Part shown: positions 17,613 to 26,657 of the stretch, in pieces
Position numbering within the stretch: position 1 is the first letter of the stretch
Layout of the letters: every line of letters begins with the position of its first letter
DNA from: Bacteroidaceae bacterium
Lineage (GTDB): Bacteria; Bacteroidota; Bacteroidia; Bacteroidales; Bacteroidaceae
Direction of reading: 5' to 3'
Assembly (NCBI GenBank): GCA_017651315.1
Contig: JAGCDE010000052.1
Location: 1 to 43,691, forward strand
DNA length: 43,691 bases
The notes under the pieces: generated by a model
Told to the model about the DNA's origin: nothing
The model's input: the letters and a program-made list of their open reading frames with translations, nothing else
Database searches by the model: none
Translations under genes and position numbers: made by a program

Positions 17613-19313
17613 CTACAGGAGGGCTGTAAGTTCAGTGTGCAGGAGGGGATTCGTTTTTTCGAGGCGGGAAAGGATGCGTGTCTTTTTCTGATAAACATTA
17701 TCTATTGTCTCACCTGTGAGGACATTGATGGATTTAGCGGAAAAACCGGCTAAATACAATCTGATAAGCATGATATCCCGTTTTTCAAGCCAGTCCACCC
17801 CATTTGTAAGCTTTTCCAGTATATGGTCAAATGATGAGTTTATCATACTGTCCATATCAGAGATGCTCTTGGGGGACATCATATCCTTAATGGACTCCTC
17901 TGCCTTCAGGTACATTTCATCCTTTTTCCTTCTGGTCACCTTCTTGTCATAGAATCCGGTACACAGGTTGTTCAAGTCAGCAAATTGATGACGGAACAGT
18001 TTTCTCAACTGACGATGCATCTCGGCCGATTTGGCCGAAGAGTGTTCCAGCAGTTCACGCTGCCCCTCAATTGTATGGACGAGTTCCCGCTGTCTCTGTT
18101 CACTCTTGCGCCTCTCATTCATATATATCATGAGCAGGATTATGACCACGAACAGGAAAACAATCAGAACAAGTATCAACTCTGTGTTTTTCAGTCTGGT
18201 TTTCAGTATGGCATTCTCTGACAATGCCTTGTGGAATTCATTAGGGCCTTCCAGAATAGGTTGTTTAAGTAGTTTCAACGTAATCCTGTTCTGATACTTC
18301 ACAGTCTGCCTGTAATAGAACAGAGCACTGTCAGGGTTCCCCGTTTTCTCATAGATAAATGAGAGGTTGGTCATGATATTAATGGAATCATTCAGTGAAG
18401 GTTTCAATTCCAATGCCTTTTTAATGCACTCTTTAGCTCGCGGTATATCATCAACAGAGAGATAGTATTTTGCCAGATGTGACATAAAAAGAGCGTTATC
18501 AGGCATTGATCCGGATTTTTCACGATAGACATCCAAACAGTGGCTTAAGCCAACAGAGTCTGTATTTTGCATAGAAATATTTGCAAGATACAAAAGACAA
18601 TTATTGTAAAGGCTCTTCTCATCATGGGATTCCGCCCATTCAAGGATATTCTTGAACATTTCGGAACTGTCATCATATTCACGTTTTTCCATCAGGCACT
18701 GAGCGATGTCACGCTCTGCAAACTTGACATACCGTTCCAGACCGGCCGACCTGTAGTTATCACATGCCATTCCGAAATATTCCTGAGCCTTGTCAAAATA
18801 GAATGATTTGTAGAACACATCGCCTAACTGTGTGTAGAGCAGGCCTCTCTCATAACCGCTCACTTTCCGCCCGGAAAGGACCTCAGCCTTCGACAGGGAG
18901 AGCGCAGCATTCTGATACAGTCCGGAATTGTTATAGATACAGCCCTGATAATAATATGACAGAAAACTGTGATAATCGTCATTCGTGTTCGAATAGTAAT
19001 TCACGGCAATGTTGATCAGCGAATCACTGGTGTCATCGATGAAAAGCTTGTATCTGGCCTGGGAATAAAGGAGTGCATAGAATGCGGAATCCTTACGGGA
19101 AGTGAGTGAGGCAGGGTCTATCTCACTGAGAATAGAATATGCCTGTTTCGTACTGTCATTCATCAGGTGTTCCACCCTGTCGAAGCATCTTTGCACCTTA
19201 CGGCCATCTGGAGCCGAACAACCTGCAAACAGAAGCTGGGCGCACACTGCCGATGCGCAAACAAACATCATCATCGGCCTGACTTCCCTGAAAAAACTGA
19301 TTCTACCGCTCAT
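17613..19313 (-). CDS. TPR-transmembrane-HTH lipoprotein regulator (locus 2)
   Basis: A 566-residue protein with the same architecture as the gene at 3391-5061. A lipoprotein-like signal ends LLFAGC (Cys32), so the true start may be an internal Met near residue 14. TPR helices (about 40-340) are followed by one membrane span (about 378-398, LILVLIVFLFVV). A coiled coil comes next, then a C-terminal LuxR-like helix-turn-helix (LAGFSAKSINVLTGETIDNVYQK, about 525-550, in pieces). It would sense a periplasmic cue and bind DNA from the membrane. The genes downstream on the same strand encode small exported proteins and a BspA-like adhesin. The -7 box is imperfect (TATCTTCG, 19361-19368). Confidence 0.8.
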   Translation of the reverse strand: MSGRISFFREVRPMMMFVCASAVCAQLLFAGCSAPDGRKVQRCFDRVEHLMNDSTKQAYSILSEIDPASLTSRKDSAFYALLYSQARYKLFIDDTSDSLINIAVNYYSNTNDDYHSFLSYYYQGCIYNNSGLYQNAALSLSKAEVLSGRKVSGYERGLLYTQLGDVFYKSFYFDKAQEYFGMACDNYRSAGLERYVKFAERDIAQCLMEKREYDDSSEMFKNILEWAESHDEKSLYNNCLLYLANISMQNTDSVGLSHCLDVYREKSGSMPDNALFMSHLAKYYLSVDDIPRAKECIKKALELKPSLNDSINIMTNLSFIYEKTGNPDSALFYYRQTVKYQNRITLKLLKQPILEGPNEFHKALSENAILKTRLKNTELILVLIVFLFVVIILLMIYMNERRKSEQRQRELVHTIEGQRELLEHSSAKSAEMHRQLRKLFRHQFADLNNLCTGFYDKKVTRRKKDEMYLKAEESIKDMMSPKSISDMDSMINSSFDHILEKLTNGVDWLEKRDIMLIRLYLAGFSAKSINVLTGETIDNVYQKKTRILSRLEKTNPLLHTELTALL

Positions 19314-19439
19314 AATTCTATGATCATTTATGGAATCCTAAGAAGCTGTCTATCATTCAACGAAGATAAGAAAATCGCTTTATACACGCAACTGTTTTGT
19401 GGCAAATTAAAAGTGTGAGGATACTTACGGAAGAGGAAC

Positions 19440-19621
19440 AAAAAAAACCGCACCGGTGATGTGATGAGAACTCCGAGATATATGATTTGAGCGCCCGGTA
19501 CCCTTTGTAATCCACCGACCGAAGGTTACCCCTATATGGGGCGTGGCCCGCCATTGGATACCAGAGCTGTCCCGGTTTTCTGTTTTTTATTGATGAGTCT
19601 CCCGATCTAACCCGGTGCGGT
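19440..19621 (-). ncRNA. ssrS: 6S-like RNA (Bacteroidales-1 motif)
   Basis: A stretch of about 180 nt downstream of rplT with its own promoter and terminator. The 5' strand AACCGCACCGG (near 19616) pairs perfectly with CCGGTGCGGTT at the 3' end, followed by eight T. Inside, GAGACTC pairs with GAGTTCTC, and GGTATCC pairs with GGGTACC. An inner CCCC/GGGG hairpin closes the rod around an open centre. The published Bacteroidales-1 RNA is typically downstream of rplT, has a TAnnTTTG promoter, and was later proposed to be 6S RNA, which binds RNA polymerase. I recall these points from the literature; the assignment rests on position and the fold I drew. Confidence 0.8.
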
Positions 19622-19625
19622 TGCA

Positions 19626-19633
19626 CAAAAATA
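19626..19633 (-). promoter_or_regulatory. -7 promoter box of the 6S-like RNA
   Basis: TATTTTTG on the minus strand lies immediately upstream of the helix start and between the rplT terminator and the RNA. Confidence 0.65.
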
Positions 19634-19635
19634 AT

Positions 19636-19673
19636 AAAAAAAGTAGCAGGAACAGAATTCCTGCCACTTTTTT
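19636..19673 (-). terminator. Terminator of the infC-rpmI-rplT operon
   Basis: On the minus strand, AAAAAGTGGCAGGAA and TTCCTGCTACTTTTT pair (one G-T) around TTCTG and end in a T-run. Confidence 0.85.
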
Positions 19674-19705
19674 AACATTGACGTTAGCTTTAGCGTCGGC
19701 TGTCC

Positions 19706-20050
19706 TTATTTCACCTTGGCCACGATAGCCTTGAAAGCCTCGGGATTGTTCATGGCCAGGTCGGCCAGCACCTTGCGGTTGATCTCGATCCCTGCCTTGT
19801 GTATGGCACCCATGAGCTGTGAATAGTTCATACCCTCTATACGGGCTGCAGCGTTGATACGCTGGATCCACAGGCCACGGAACTCTCTCTTCTTGTTCTT
19901 GCGGTCACGGTAAGCGTAGGTAAGACCTTTCTCCCAGGTGTTCTTGGCAACGGTCCAGACATTCTTCCTTGCACCAAAGTAACCTCTGGTCAGACCTAAA
20001 ATTTTCTTTCTCTTTGCTCTTGAAGCAACGTGATTTACTGATCTCGGCAT
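19706..20050 (-). CDS. rplT: Ribosomal protein L20
   Basis: A 114-residue protein with the canonical start [19 protein letters not shown] and the GYFGARKN and [13 protein letters not shown] blocks of L20. L20 binds 23S rRNA early in large-subunit assembly and in many bacteria represses its own operon. It is the last gene of infC-rpmI-rplT, 89 bp after rpmI. Length and basic composition are normal. A strong terminator and a 6S-like RNA follow directly. Confidence 0.98.
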   Translation of the reverse strand: MPRSVNHVASRAKRKKILGLTRGYFGARKNVWTVAKNTWEKGLTYAYRDRKNKKREFRGLWIQRINAAARIEGMNYSQLMGAIHKAGIEINRKVLADLAMNNPEAFKAIVAKVK

Positions 20051-20139
20051 AGTTTCTTGTTTTTTGAATGCCAGCGCCCTTACAGGTCTTTAATGCTGAC
20101 AAGTCGGTTAATTTTCTTTTTGACTGATCACTTTTCGGG

Positions 20140-20337
20140 TTATCTCATGCAAAGCAAATCCTTGACCTGCTTGGTGTTGGCAGGGTCGAGAAGGGTGAAA
20201 TGATCCAGATTTCTCTTGCGTTTCTTGCTCTTCTTGGTCAGGATGTGACTGTGATAAGCATGTTTCCTCTTGATTTTGCCCGATCCGGTAAGAGCGAATC
20301 TTTTTTTGGAACCGGAATTAGTCTTTGTCTTCAACAT
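20140..20337 (-). CDS. rpmI: Ribosomal protein L35
   Basis: A 65-residue, very basic protein ([25 protein letters not shown]...), with the [10 protein letters not shown] block typical of L35, a large-subunit protein. It sits between infC (57 bp upstream) and rplT (89 bp downstream) in the universally common order. The length is normal and no oddities are seen. Confidence 0.97.
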   Translation of the reverse strand: MLKTKTNSGSKKRFALTGSGKIKRKHAYHSHILTKKSKKRKRNLDHFTLLDPANTKQVKDLLCMR

Positions 20338-20394
20338 TGTTTTAAAAGTTTTTGTTTGTTATTGCTACCTCACGCACCATGCCGGGCGTTACGG

Positions 20395-20973
20395 TCATTT
20401 CTCCTCACTGTTACTGTTCTCCTGTTTCGGCGCTTCAGCCTTCTTCTGAACACCCTTCTTGGGGGAGATGAAGATTGTCATCCTCTTTCCCTCGAGTACA
20501 GGAGCCTGCTCCTGCTTGCCGTAATCCTCAAGATCCTTCACGAAACGGGCCAGAATCTTTTCCCCCTGGTCCTTGAAGAGAATGGAGCGGCCACGGAAGA
20601 ATACGTACGCCTTGACCTTGTCACCATCCTGAAGGAATCCCTTGGCATGCTTGAGCTTGAAATTGTAGTCATGGTCATCAGTCTGGGGTCCGAACCTGAT
20701 CTCCTTGACATCAATCTTGACCTGCTTGGCCTTGGCTTCCTTCTGTTTTTTCTTGAGTTGATACAGGAACTTGGAATAATCAACTATTCTGCAGACCGGA
20801 GGAACGGCATTCGGTGAAATCATCACCAGATCCAGTTCCATATCGTCCGCTATACGCAATGCCTCACGCAGAGACACCACCTTAGGTTCAAAACCTTCAC
20901 CGACTATACGGACTTCTCTGGCACGAATCTGATCGTTCACCTGATACTGTCCACTCAAATTGTCTTTCTTCAT
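20395..20973 (-). CDS. infC: Translation initiation factor IF-3
   Basis: A 192-residue protein. The N-domain has [16 protein letters not shown] (about 12-27) and [17 protein letters not shown] (about 53-69). A Lys-rich linker and a C-domain with [19 protein letters not shown] follow. IF-3 binds the 30S subunit and checks start-codon and initiator pairing. The C-terminal tail with EKK and [11 protein letters not shown] is a normal acidic/basic extension in the group. The ATG at 20973 gives the best family match; a leader of about 100 nt precedes it. The promoter -7 box overlaps the thrS stop codon. Confidence 0.97.
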   Translation of the reverse strand: MKKDNLSGQYQVNDQIRAREVRIVGEGFEPKVVSLREALRIADDMELDLVMISPNAVPPVCRIVDYSKFLYQLKKKQKEAKAKQVKIDVKEIRFGPQTDDHDYNFKLKHAKGFLQDGDKVKAYVFFRGRSILFKDQGEKILARFVKDLEDYGKQEQAPVLEGKRMTIFISPKKGVQKKAEAPKQENSNSEEK

Positions 20974-21076
20974 TCAGAATCTATTATGTTGTTTATCCTA
21001 TTTCCTATACCTTAGTTTAACAATATATCGTCAATCTGCCGGAGGGCTGCGATAAGCAGAAGTTTTTCCGAGCGCG

Positions 21077-21084
21077 CAAAATTA
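21077..21084 (-). promoter_or_regulatory. -7 promoter box of infC, inside the thrS stop region
   Basis: TAATTTTG on the minus strand overlaps the TAA stop of thrS (21082-21084). It would give infC a leader of about 100 nt, a possible place for autoregulation by L20, although no clear L20-type fold is recognised. Confidence 0.6.
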
Positions 21085-23028
21085 CCATTTATTTATCATA
21101 GAATTAACTTCTTCGGCTATTTTTTTACCGAAATCGTCAATTTTCATGTTTCCAAGGTTCTCCGCGCCCTGTTTACGGACGTTGACCTCGCCGTTTTCGG
21201 CCTCTTTCTCGCCGACAACCAGCATGTAAGGTATGTGCCTGACCTCGTTGTCACGGATCTTGCGGCCTATCTTCTCGTTGCGGTCATCAACAAATCCGCG
21301 GATCTCATACCTGTTCTCAAGCTCCTCCTGTACCTTGTGGGCGTAATCATTGGCCTTCTCTGAGATAGGCAGGATGGCCACCTGGTCCGGTGTGAGCCAG
21401 AGCGGGAACTTGCCGGCAGTATGCTCTATGAGCACAGCCACGAAACGCTCCATGGAGCCGAACGGTGCACGGTGTATCATGACCGGACGCTCTCTCCGGT
21501 TATCGGAAGCTATATACTCGAGCTCGAATCTCTGCGGCAGGTTGTAATCCACCTGGATGGTACCGAGCTGCCAGCGGCGGCCCAGGGCATCCTTGACCAT
21601 GAAGTCCAGCTTTGGACCGTAGAACGCGGCCTCACCGTACTCGACGGTGGCCTTGAGACCCTTCTCCTCACAAGCCTCCACGATGGCGCGCTCCGCTTTC
21701 TCCCATACATCATCGCTACCCACATACTTCTCGTGATCGTTGGGGTCACGGAGTGATATCTGTGCCTCGAAGTTATTGAAGTCAAGTGCCTTGAAGATTA
21801 TCTCTATTATCTCCATCACGCGGATGAACTCACCCTTGACCTGGTCGGGACGGCAGAAGATATGGGCATCGTCCTGGGTGAAGCTGCGTACGCGGGTAAG
21901 TCCGTGCAGCTCGCCGCTCTGTTCATAACGATATACGGTACCGAACTCTGCTATGCGCAGGGGAAGGTCACGGTATGAGCGGGGCTGTGACTTGAATATG
22001 CAGCAATGGTGAGGGCAGTTCATGGGTTTGAGCAGGTAGCACTCGCCCTCCTCCGGGGTGGTGATGGGCTGGAAGCTGTCCTTGCCGTAGTGATCCCAGT
22101 GGCCTGAAGTTACATATAACTGCTTTGAACCGATATGCGGTGTGATTACCTGCTGGTAACCGTAACGCTTCTGTATGCGTGACAGGAAATCCTGCAGTCT
22201 CAGGCGCAGGGCAGTGCCTTTGGGGAGCCAGATGGGCAGGCCCTTGCCTACCATGTCGCTAAACATGAACAGCTCCATCTCCTTGCCTATCTTGCGGTGG
22301 TCACGTTTCTTAGCCTCCTCGAGCAGTGTCAGATACTCATCCAGCATCTTCTGCTTGGGGAATGTGATACCGTATATGCGGGTCATCTGGGGGCGTTTCT
22401 CGTCACCGCGCCAGTATGCGGCCGATGTAGCCAGCAGCTTGATGGCCTTGATGGCACCGGTGTCAACCAGGTGCGGTCCGCGGCAGAGGTCGGTGTAGTT
22501 ACCCTGTGTGTATGTGCTGATGGTTCCGTCCTCAAGGTCGGCAATAAGTTCGTTCTTGTAGGTCTGGCCGCGGTCACCGAAGAACTTAAGGGCATCAGTC
22601 TTGCTTATCTCCTTACGGACCAGTTTCTCCTTCTTCTGGACCAGTTCCTTCATCTTGGCCTCGATGGCAGGGAAGTCACTTTCCTTGATTACCACACCTT
22701 CGGGCGGCATTATGTCATAATAGAAACCTTTCTCGATTGCCGGACCAATACCGAACTGGGTACCGGGATAAAGTTCCTGCAGAGCCTCGGCCATAAGGTG
22801 GGCGCTGGTGTGCCAGTATGCGTGCTTGGCCTCGTCATCCTCCCACTTGTGGAGCTTTATCCCGGCATCGGCTGTTATTGGGCGGTTGAGCTCTGTTATC
22901 TCACCGTTCACACTGCAGGCCAGGACCTCCTGAGCCAGGCGCTGGCTGATGCTCTCAGCAATCTCATAACCGGTAACGCCGCTCTCATACTCGCGCACGG
23001 AACCGTCCGGAAATGTAATCTTTATCAT
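21082..23028 (-). CDS. thrS: Threonine-tRNA ligase
   Basis: A 648-residue class II synthetase that charges tRNA-Thr. A TGS domain (1-62) is followed by the editing domain with [11 protein letters not shown] and CRGPH (about 73-83 and 182-186). The catalytic core shows [10 protein letters not shown] (zinc-site Cys region), [25 protein letters not shown] (motif 2; in pieces) and [11 protein letters not shown] (motif 3). An anticodon-binding domain ends the protein. The full length is normal for the family. It lies between the TPR gene and infC, with its own -7 box at 23059-23066. Confidence 0.98.
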   Translation of the reverse strand: MIKITFPDGSVREYESGVTGYEIAESISQRLAQEVLACSVNGEITELNRPITADAGIKLHKWEDDEAKHAYWHTSAHLMAEALQELYPGTQFGIGPAIEKGFYYDIMPPEGVVIKESDFPAIEAKMKELVQKKEKLVRKEISKTDALKFFGDRGQTYKNELIADLEDGTISTYTQGNYTDLCRGPHLVDTGAIKAIKLLATSAAYWRGDEKRPQMTRIYGITFPKQKMLDEYLTLLEEAKKRDHRKIGKEMELFMFSDMVGKGLPIWLPKGTALRLRLQDFLSRIQKRYGYQQVITPHIGSKQLYVTSGHWDHYGKDSFQPITTPEEGECYLLKPMNCPHHCCIFKSQPRSYRDLPLRIAEFGTVYRYEQSGELHGLTRVRSFTQDDAHIFCRPDQVKGEFIRVMEIIEIIFKALDFNNFEAQISLRDPNDHEKYVGSDDVWEKAERAIVEACEEKGLKATVEYGEAAFYGPKLDFMVKDALGRRWQLGTIQVDYNLPQRFELEYIASDNRRERPVMIHRAPFGSMERFVAVLIEHTAGKFPLWLTPDQVAILPISEKANDYAHKVQEELENRYEIRGFVDDRNEKIGRKIRDNEVRHIPYMLVVGEKEAENGEVNVRKQGAENLGNMKIDDFGKKIAEEVNSMINKW

Positions 23029-23058
23029 GTCGTTATGTAGAATTTTCCTTTAAGCGTG

Positions 23059-23066
23059 CAAAATTA
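23059..23066 (-). promoter_or_regulatory. -7 promoter box of thrS
   Basis: TAATTTTG on the minus strand lies 31 bp before the thrS ATG. The upstream -33 element is not clear. Confidence 0.55.
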
Positions 23067-23071
23067 TCAAT

Positions 23072-25108
23072 TTATTCGGACTTTGAGAAGCGTTTGATAA
23101 TATTATAAGCAGTATAGATACCAAGTTCGCCGGCCTTGCCCAGATCCCGGAAAGCCTCGTCCATCCGGTTCAGGAACACCTGAACTATTCCGCGGTTATA
23201 CCACGCCTCGGCCAGCGACCCGTCAATCTCTATGGCCTTGTCCAGATCGACCAGGGCGGCATGAAGGTCATTGGTCATGGCATAGTAAGTTCCCCGGTTA
23301 TAGAGTGCGTACTGGAAATCCGGGACTATCTCGAGGACCTTGGTAAGGTCATCAATGACGGCATGGTAGCCGGGGTCGATCCTGATTCCCTTCTCTTCCG
23401 CATTCCCGCTCTGGAGGTTCATATCCCGGTCAGCCTTACGCATCTCTATCTCGCGCGCCCTTACCTGTGCGCGGCAGAACCATACGGCCCACATCCCGCT
23501 TCCGGATTCAGCGGCCTGGTCCAGGTCATCCAGAGCGGACTGGTAATCCTGAAGCAGGCAGAAATCCAATGCCCTCGCAAGCAGGACCTTCGGGTCGGTA
23601 GGATTGTCGGCCAGGAGGGCGGTCAGCCTGTCAATATCCTCAAAGAGTCTGTTGATGCTCTTCTGGTCAAGGGTCTGGTCCTTGCAGTCCAGATAGACCT
23701 GGCTCATGAACACTCCGCCCGACACAAGCCCGTCAAGCAACGGGCTCCATGCTATCCTGCGGTCCAACTGTTCCTGAGTCCTGAAATACGATAGCCTGTA
23801 TGATGAGAGGTATTGTACATCCACATTCCTGTTCTGCACCTTGCCCCTGTACTCGCTCGAGAAACCGGTAGAGTTCTCCAGGTCATCGGCCACAACTATC
23901 TTGCGGTAGTTATATACGTTCCTGTCGGAGCTGTTGCGGGTCTTGCCCTCACCGGAATCGCCATCGGACGAGGCTGTGGTGTCATGGTCGGGGTTGTTGA
24001 TGTCATTGAAACGGCGGCTCTGCTCCCTGAGTACCACAAGCGCATCCTGCTCGGCACCCCGGCGGTCACCGAGGGCGGTGCGCACCTCAGAGCGTAGCTG
24101 GTAACCTGTTATGAACTGCGGAAACTCCTCAAGTACCCTGGTCAGGTCCCTCTCCGCGCCCCGGTTGTCACCTGTGCCGTGACGGAGCAGACCTCTGTAG
24201 AAAATGGCCATCATGTTGTCGGGTTCAGCCTCTATCACCATGTCGAAGTCCTCGATGGCACGGTTGTCATCGCCTATCTGTGCCCGGAGATTGCCCCGGT
24301 TGTAATGGGCTATCACGTTACCGGGGTCTATCCTGACTGCCATGTCATAGTCCGAAAGAGCACCGTTCAGGTTATCCAGGAAATACCTGACCATGGCGCG
24401 ATTTATGTATATCCCTGAGTTGGCAGGATCTAAATAGACGGCCTTGTCCAGATCCGGCTCAGCCTCGGAATAGCGTCCCATCCTGGCAAGCAGAAGGCCT
24501 CTGTCCTGTAGCAGACCGGCATCATAACGGTCTATGCCAACGGCCTTGTCAATCCATTCCAGAGCTCCGGTCGTGTCATTCCTCTCCCACAGCAGATTGG
24601 ACTTCATGGCCATTGCGGGAGTATATTTGGGAGATATGGAAAGCAGCGTATCGGCAGTCAGCAGAGCCTCATCGTATTCATCCTGACGTGCAAGGCATAG
24701 TATGAGATTATGGCGGAGGGCATGGTTCTCAGGGTCAAGCGAGAGTCCCTTGCGGAAATCCTTCTCCGCATCTTCAAACCGGTTCTGATAGATACGGGCC
24801 AGTCCCCTGACCTGGTAGCTGTTCACCACGAAGGGGTTCCTGCTGATGGAGCTGCTGCAGTCCTGCTCGGCTCCACGGTAATCCTCAAGCGAGAGCTTGG
24901 CCACAGCCCTGTAGAAATATGGCTCGTACAGATAGGGCTTGACATTGATAACCTGGTTGAAATACTGGATGGAAAGAACGTAGTCGTCATAGAAGAGTGC
25001 AGTGCGGCCCACCGACATCATACGGTCGGTGTTGATCTGGGCGGACAACACGGCCGGCAGCGACAGTGACAACGCCGCCAACCGAAGCCTCCTGCACCCT
25101 GCCCTCAT
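23072..25108 (-). CDS. Secreted tetratricopeptide repeat protein
   Basis: A 678-residue protein with a signal peptide (about 1-23, ending LSA). About 15 TPR units follow (34-residue pattern, for example AxxYRGLLRHGTGDNRGAERDL, AHYNRGNLRAQIGDDNRAIEDF). A charged low-complexity linker at about 370-400 and a second TPR block to the end complete it. It starts 1 bp after the def stop (def 25110) and precedes thrS by 43 bp. In Bacteroides the same order (def, TPR, thrS) is seen. TPR proteins scaffold partners; the partner here is unknown. It acts in the periplasm or outer membrane. Confidence 0.85.
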   Translation of the reverse strand: MRAGCRRLRLAALSLSLPAVLSAQINTDRMMSVGRTALFYDDYVLSIQYFNQVINVKPYLYEPYFYRAVAKLSLEDYRGAEQDCSSSISRNPFVVNSYQVRGLARIYQNRFEDAEKDFRKGLSLDPENHALRHNLILCLARQDEYDEALLTADTLLSISPKYTPAMAMKSNLLWERNDTTGALEWIDKAVGIDRYDAGLLQDRGLLLARMGRYSEAEPDLDKAVYLDPANSGIYINRAMVRYFLDNLNGALSDYDMAVRIDPGNVIAHYNRGNLRAQIGDDNRAIEDFDMVIEAEPDNMMAIFYRGLLRHGTGDNRGAERDLTRVLEEFPQFITGYQLRSEVRTALGDRRGAEQDALVVLREQSRRFNDINNPDHDTTASSDGDSGEGKTRNSSDRNVYNYRKIVVADDLENSTGFSSEYRGKVQNRNVDVQYLSSYRLSYFRTQEQLDRRIAWSPLLDGLVSGGVFMSQVYLDCKDQTLDQKSINRLFEDIDRLTALLADNPTDPKVLLARALDFCLLQDYQSALDDLDQAAESGSGMWAVWFCRAQVRAREIEMRKADRDMNLQSGNAEEKGIRIDPGYHAVIDDLTKVLEIVPDFQYALYNRGTYYAMTNDLHAALVDLDKAIEIDGSLAEAWYNRGIVQVFLNRMDEAFRDLGKAGELGIYTAYNIIKRFSKSE

Positions 25109-25109
25109 C

Positions 25110-25667
25110 TCACTTCCTGTTTAACTTGACCTTGTAGTCACAGTTGAACTTGCCCGCAGCGATATTGTTCAGAGTCTTCTTGTTCATTTGACGGCGCAAC
25201 GGTGACATCCTGTCTATGAAACACTTGCCGTCAAGATGGTCTATCTCGTGCTGCATAACCCTGGCGGGAAAGCCTTCGAACCATTCGTCGTGCTCATTGA
25301 ACTCCTCGTCGAGCCAGCTCACCCTGACCTTCGACGGGCGATTCACCTTCTCGTGGATTCCGGGGAAGCTCAGGCATCCCTCCTCATACGGAACCATCTC
25401 GCCGCCGGTCTCCTCGATGTAAGGATTGATATATGACCTGAGGTATCCCTTGAACTCGGGCATGTCATCGGACACGGCATCCAGGTCAACCACCATGAGA
25501 CGTATGGGCAGACCCACCTGAGGTGCTGCCAGGCCCACGCCCTCAGCCTTCTTCAAGGTCTCGAACATGTCCGATATGAGCTCCTTCAGATTCTCATAGC
25601 TCTCGTCAATCTCATCGGCCTCCTTGCGGAGCACTCCCTGTCCGTAAGTATAAATAGGTAATATCAT
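25110..25667 (-). CDS. def: Peptide deformylase
   Basis: A 185-residue metalloenzyme that removes the formyl group from nascent proteins. All three motifs are present: GVGLAAPQVG (43-52), EEGCLSFPG (metal ligand C98) and QHEIDHLDG (ligands H140, H144; catalytic E141). It overlaps ruvX by 4 bp (ATGA-type coupling) and is 1 bp from the TPR gene, so one transcription unit is likely. Length and C-terminus are normal. Confidence 0.97.
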   Translation of the reverse strand: MILPIYTYGQGVLRKEADEIDESYENLKELISDMFETLKKAEGVGLAAPQVGLPIRLMVVDLDAVSDDMPEFKGYLRSYINPYIEETGGEMVPYEEGCLSFPGIHEKVNRPSKVRVSWLDEEFNEHDEWFEGFPARVMQHEIDHLDGKCFIDRMSPLRRQMNKKTLNNIAAGKFNCDYKVKLNRK

Positions 25668-26086
25668 AAACTCTCTTTTTTTGAATCCATGTATGACTCG
25701 AGAATGATGCAGGCACTGACCTCATCCACAAGAGCCTTGTTCCTGCGGGCCATTTTCCTGATTCCGGCCTCAAGGATGGCACGCTGCGCCAGGACTGACG
25801 TGAAACGTTCATCGAACATCTCTATCCTCTTGTCAGGAAAGGCTTTCTTCAGTTTCCCTACGAACGGGCGAATCTGCCTCATGCTGGCCGACTCGCTGCC
25901 GTCCATGTTAAGCGCATGTCCCACGACAATGACATCGACCTCCTCCCTGCCGAAATAGCCGGTCAGAAAATCCAGCAATGTATGCGTGGGAACGGTGGTA
26001 AGGCCGCCGGGGACAATCCGGAGAGGGTCCGTAACGGCGATGCCGGTCCTTTTGGTGCCGTAGTCAACGGCTAATATCCTCCCCAA
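25664..26086 (-). CDS. ruvX: Holliday junction resolvase-like YqgF/RuvX
   Basis: A 140-residue RNase H-fold protein. The start (RILAVDYGTKRTGIAVTDP) gives the metal-binding Asp in the DYG motif; VIVVGHALNMDG (about 53-64) and DERFTSVLAQ (about 90-99) follow, then DEVSACIILESY with the last conserved Asp. RuvX/YqgF takes part in rRNA processing or recombination-linked nuclease activity. It overlaps def by 4 bp and lies 2 bp after the SPOR gene. Confidence 0.95.
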   Translation of the reverse strand: MGRILAVDYGTKRTGIAVTDPLRIVPGGLTTVPTHTLLDFLTGYFGREEVDVIVVGHALNMDGSESASMRQIRPFVGKLKKAFPDKRIEMFDERFTSVLAQRAILEAGIRKMARRNKALVDEVSACIILESYMDSKKESL

Positions 26087-26088
26087 GG

Positions 26089-26583
26089 CTATCTGTTGTA
26101 CAGAATCCAGGAATTCTGGAAATCACTGTTGTCGGGATATCTGGCCTTGAACGAGTTACGGGCGCTCACTGCCTCCTCCTTAGTGTCATGGCTGGAGCAT
26201 ATCACCCTGTAGGTCTTTCCGGCCTCGTTGACTACCACTAAGGCGGAATAGCCGTCACCGGCCAGTCTGTCACGAAGGGCGTCGGCATTGGTCTTGAGGG
26301 AGAAACTGCCGCATACCACACTGTAAGCCTTGAGCGAGTTGCCGCCCGACACGACGGACACCCTCTCCTCACGTACGGTTACGGCTGCATCGGCCTCCTT
26401 GCTCTCCTCCTTGACCTGGGCGGTGGAGACTGGCTGCGACACGACTGTCTCAGTCTTGGGTTCATCATTCTGTATGGCCTTCTCATACGCCTGCCTGTAG
26501 GCATTCTCACTTGACTTGCAGGATGCGAGAGACAGCAAGCTCCCAGCTACCAGCATATAAACCAAACCTTTTTTCATATTCAT
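26089..26583 (-). CDS. SPOR-domain lipoprotein
   Basis: A 164-residue lipoprotein (signal LLSLASC, Cys22). A short linker is followed by a SPOR domain (about 85-160: YSVVCGSFSLKTNADALRDRL, GKTYRVICSSHDTKEEA, in pieces). SPOR domains bind denuded peptidoglycan at septa. It is the first gene of SPOR-ruvX-def-TPR, with two overlapping-region -7 boxes upstream. The role is inferred from the domain. Confidence 0.9.
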   Translation of the reverse strand: MNMKKGLVYMLVAGSLLSLASCKSSENAYRQAYEKAIQNDEPKTETVVSQPVSTAQVKEESKEADAAVTVREERVSVVSGGNSLKAYSVVCGSFSLKTNADALRDRLAGDGYSALVVVNEAGKTYRVICSSHDTKEEAVSARNSFKARYPDNSDFQNSWILYNR

Positions 26584-26623
26584 GTATTTTTATCTGATTA
26601 TCTCTCTCGATCAGTCGATTCGG

Positions 26624-26642
26624 CAAAGTTAGTCCAAAAATA
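26624..26642 (-). promoter_or_regulatory. Two tandem -7 boxes before the SPOR gene
   Basis: Minus strand TAACTTTG (26624-26631) and TATTTTTG (26635-26642) both match TAnnTTTG exactly. Two start sites 11 bp apart may be used for SPOR-ruvX-def. Confidence 0.6.
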
Positions 26643-26657
26643 CTCCGCACACTCTTT

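Noticed and set aside
19357-19626. Minus-strand 89-codon ORF near the rplT end
   Set aside because: It covers the 6S-like RNA structure and its promoter; no coding signal was seen.
22297-23040. 247-codon plus-strand ORF opposite thrS
   Set aside because: thrS is complete with all motifs on the other strand; the overlap and lack of any family signal mark it as a shadow.
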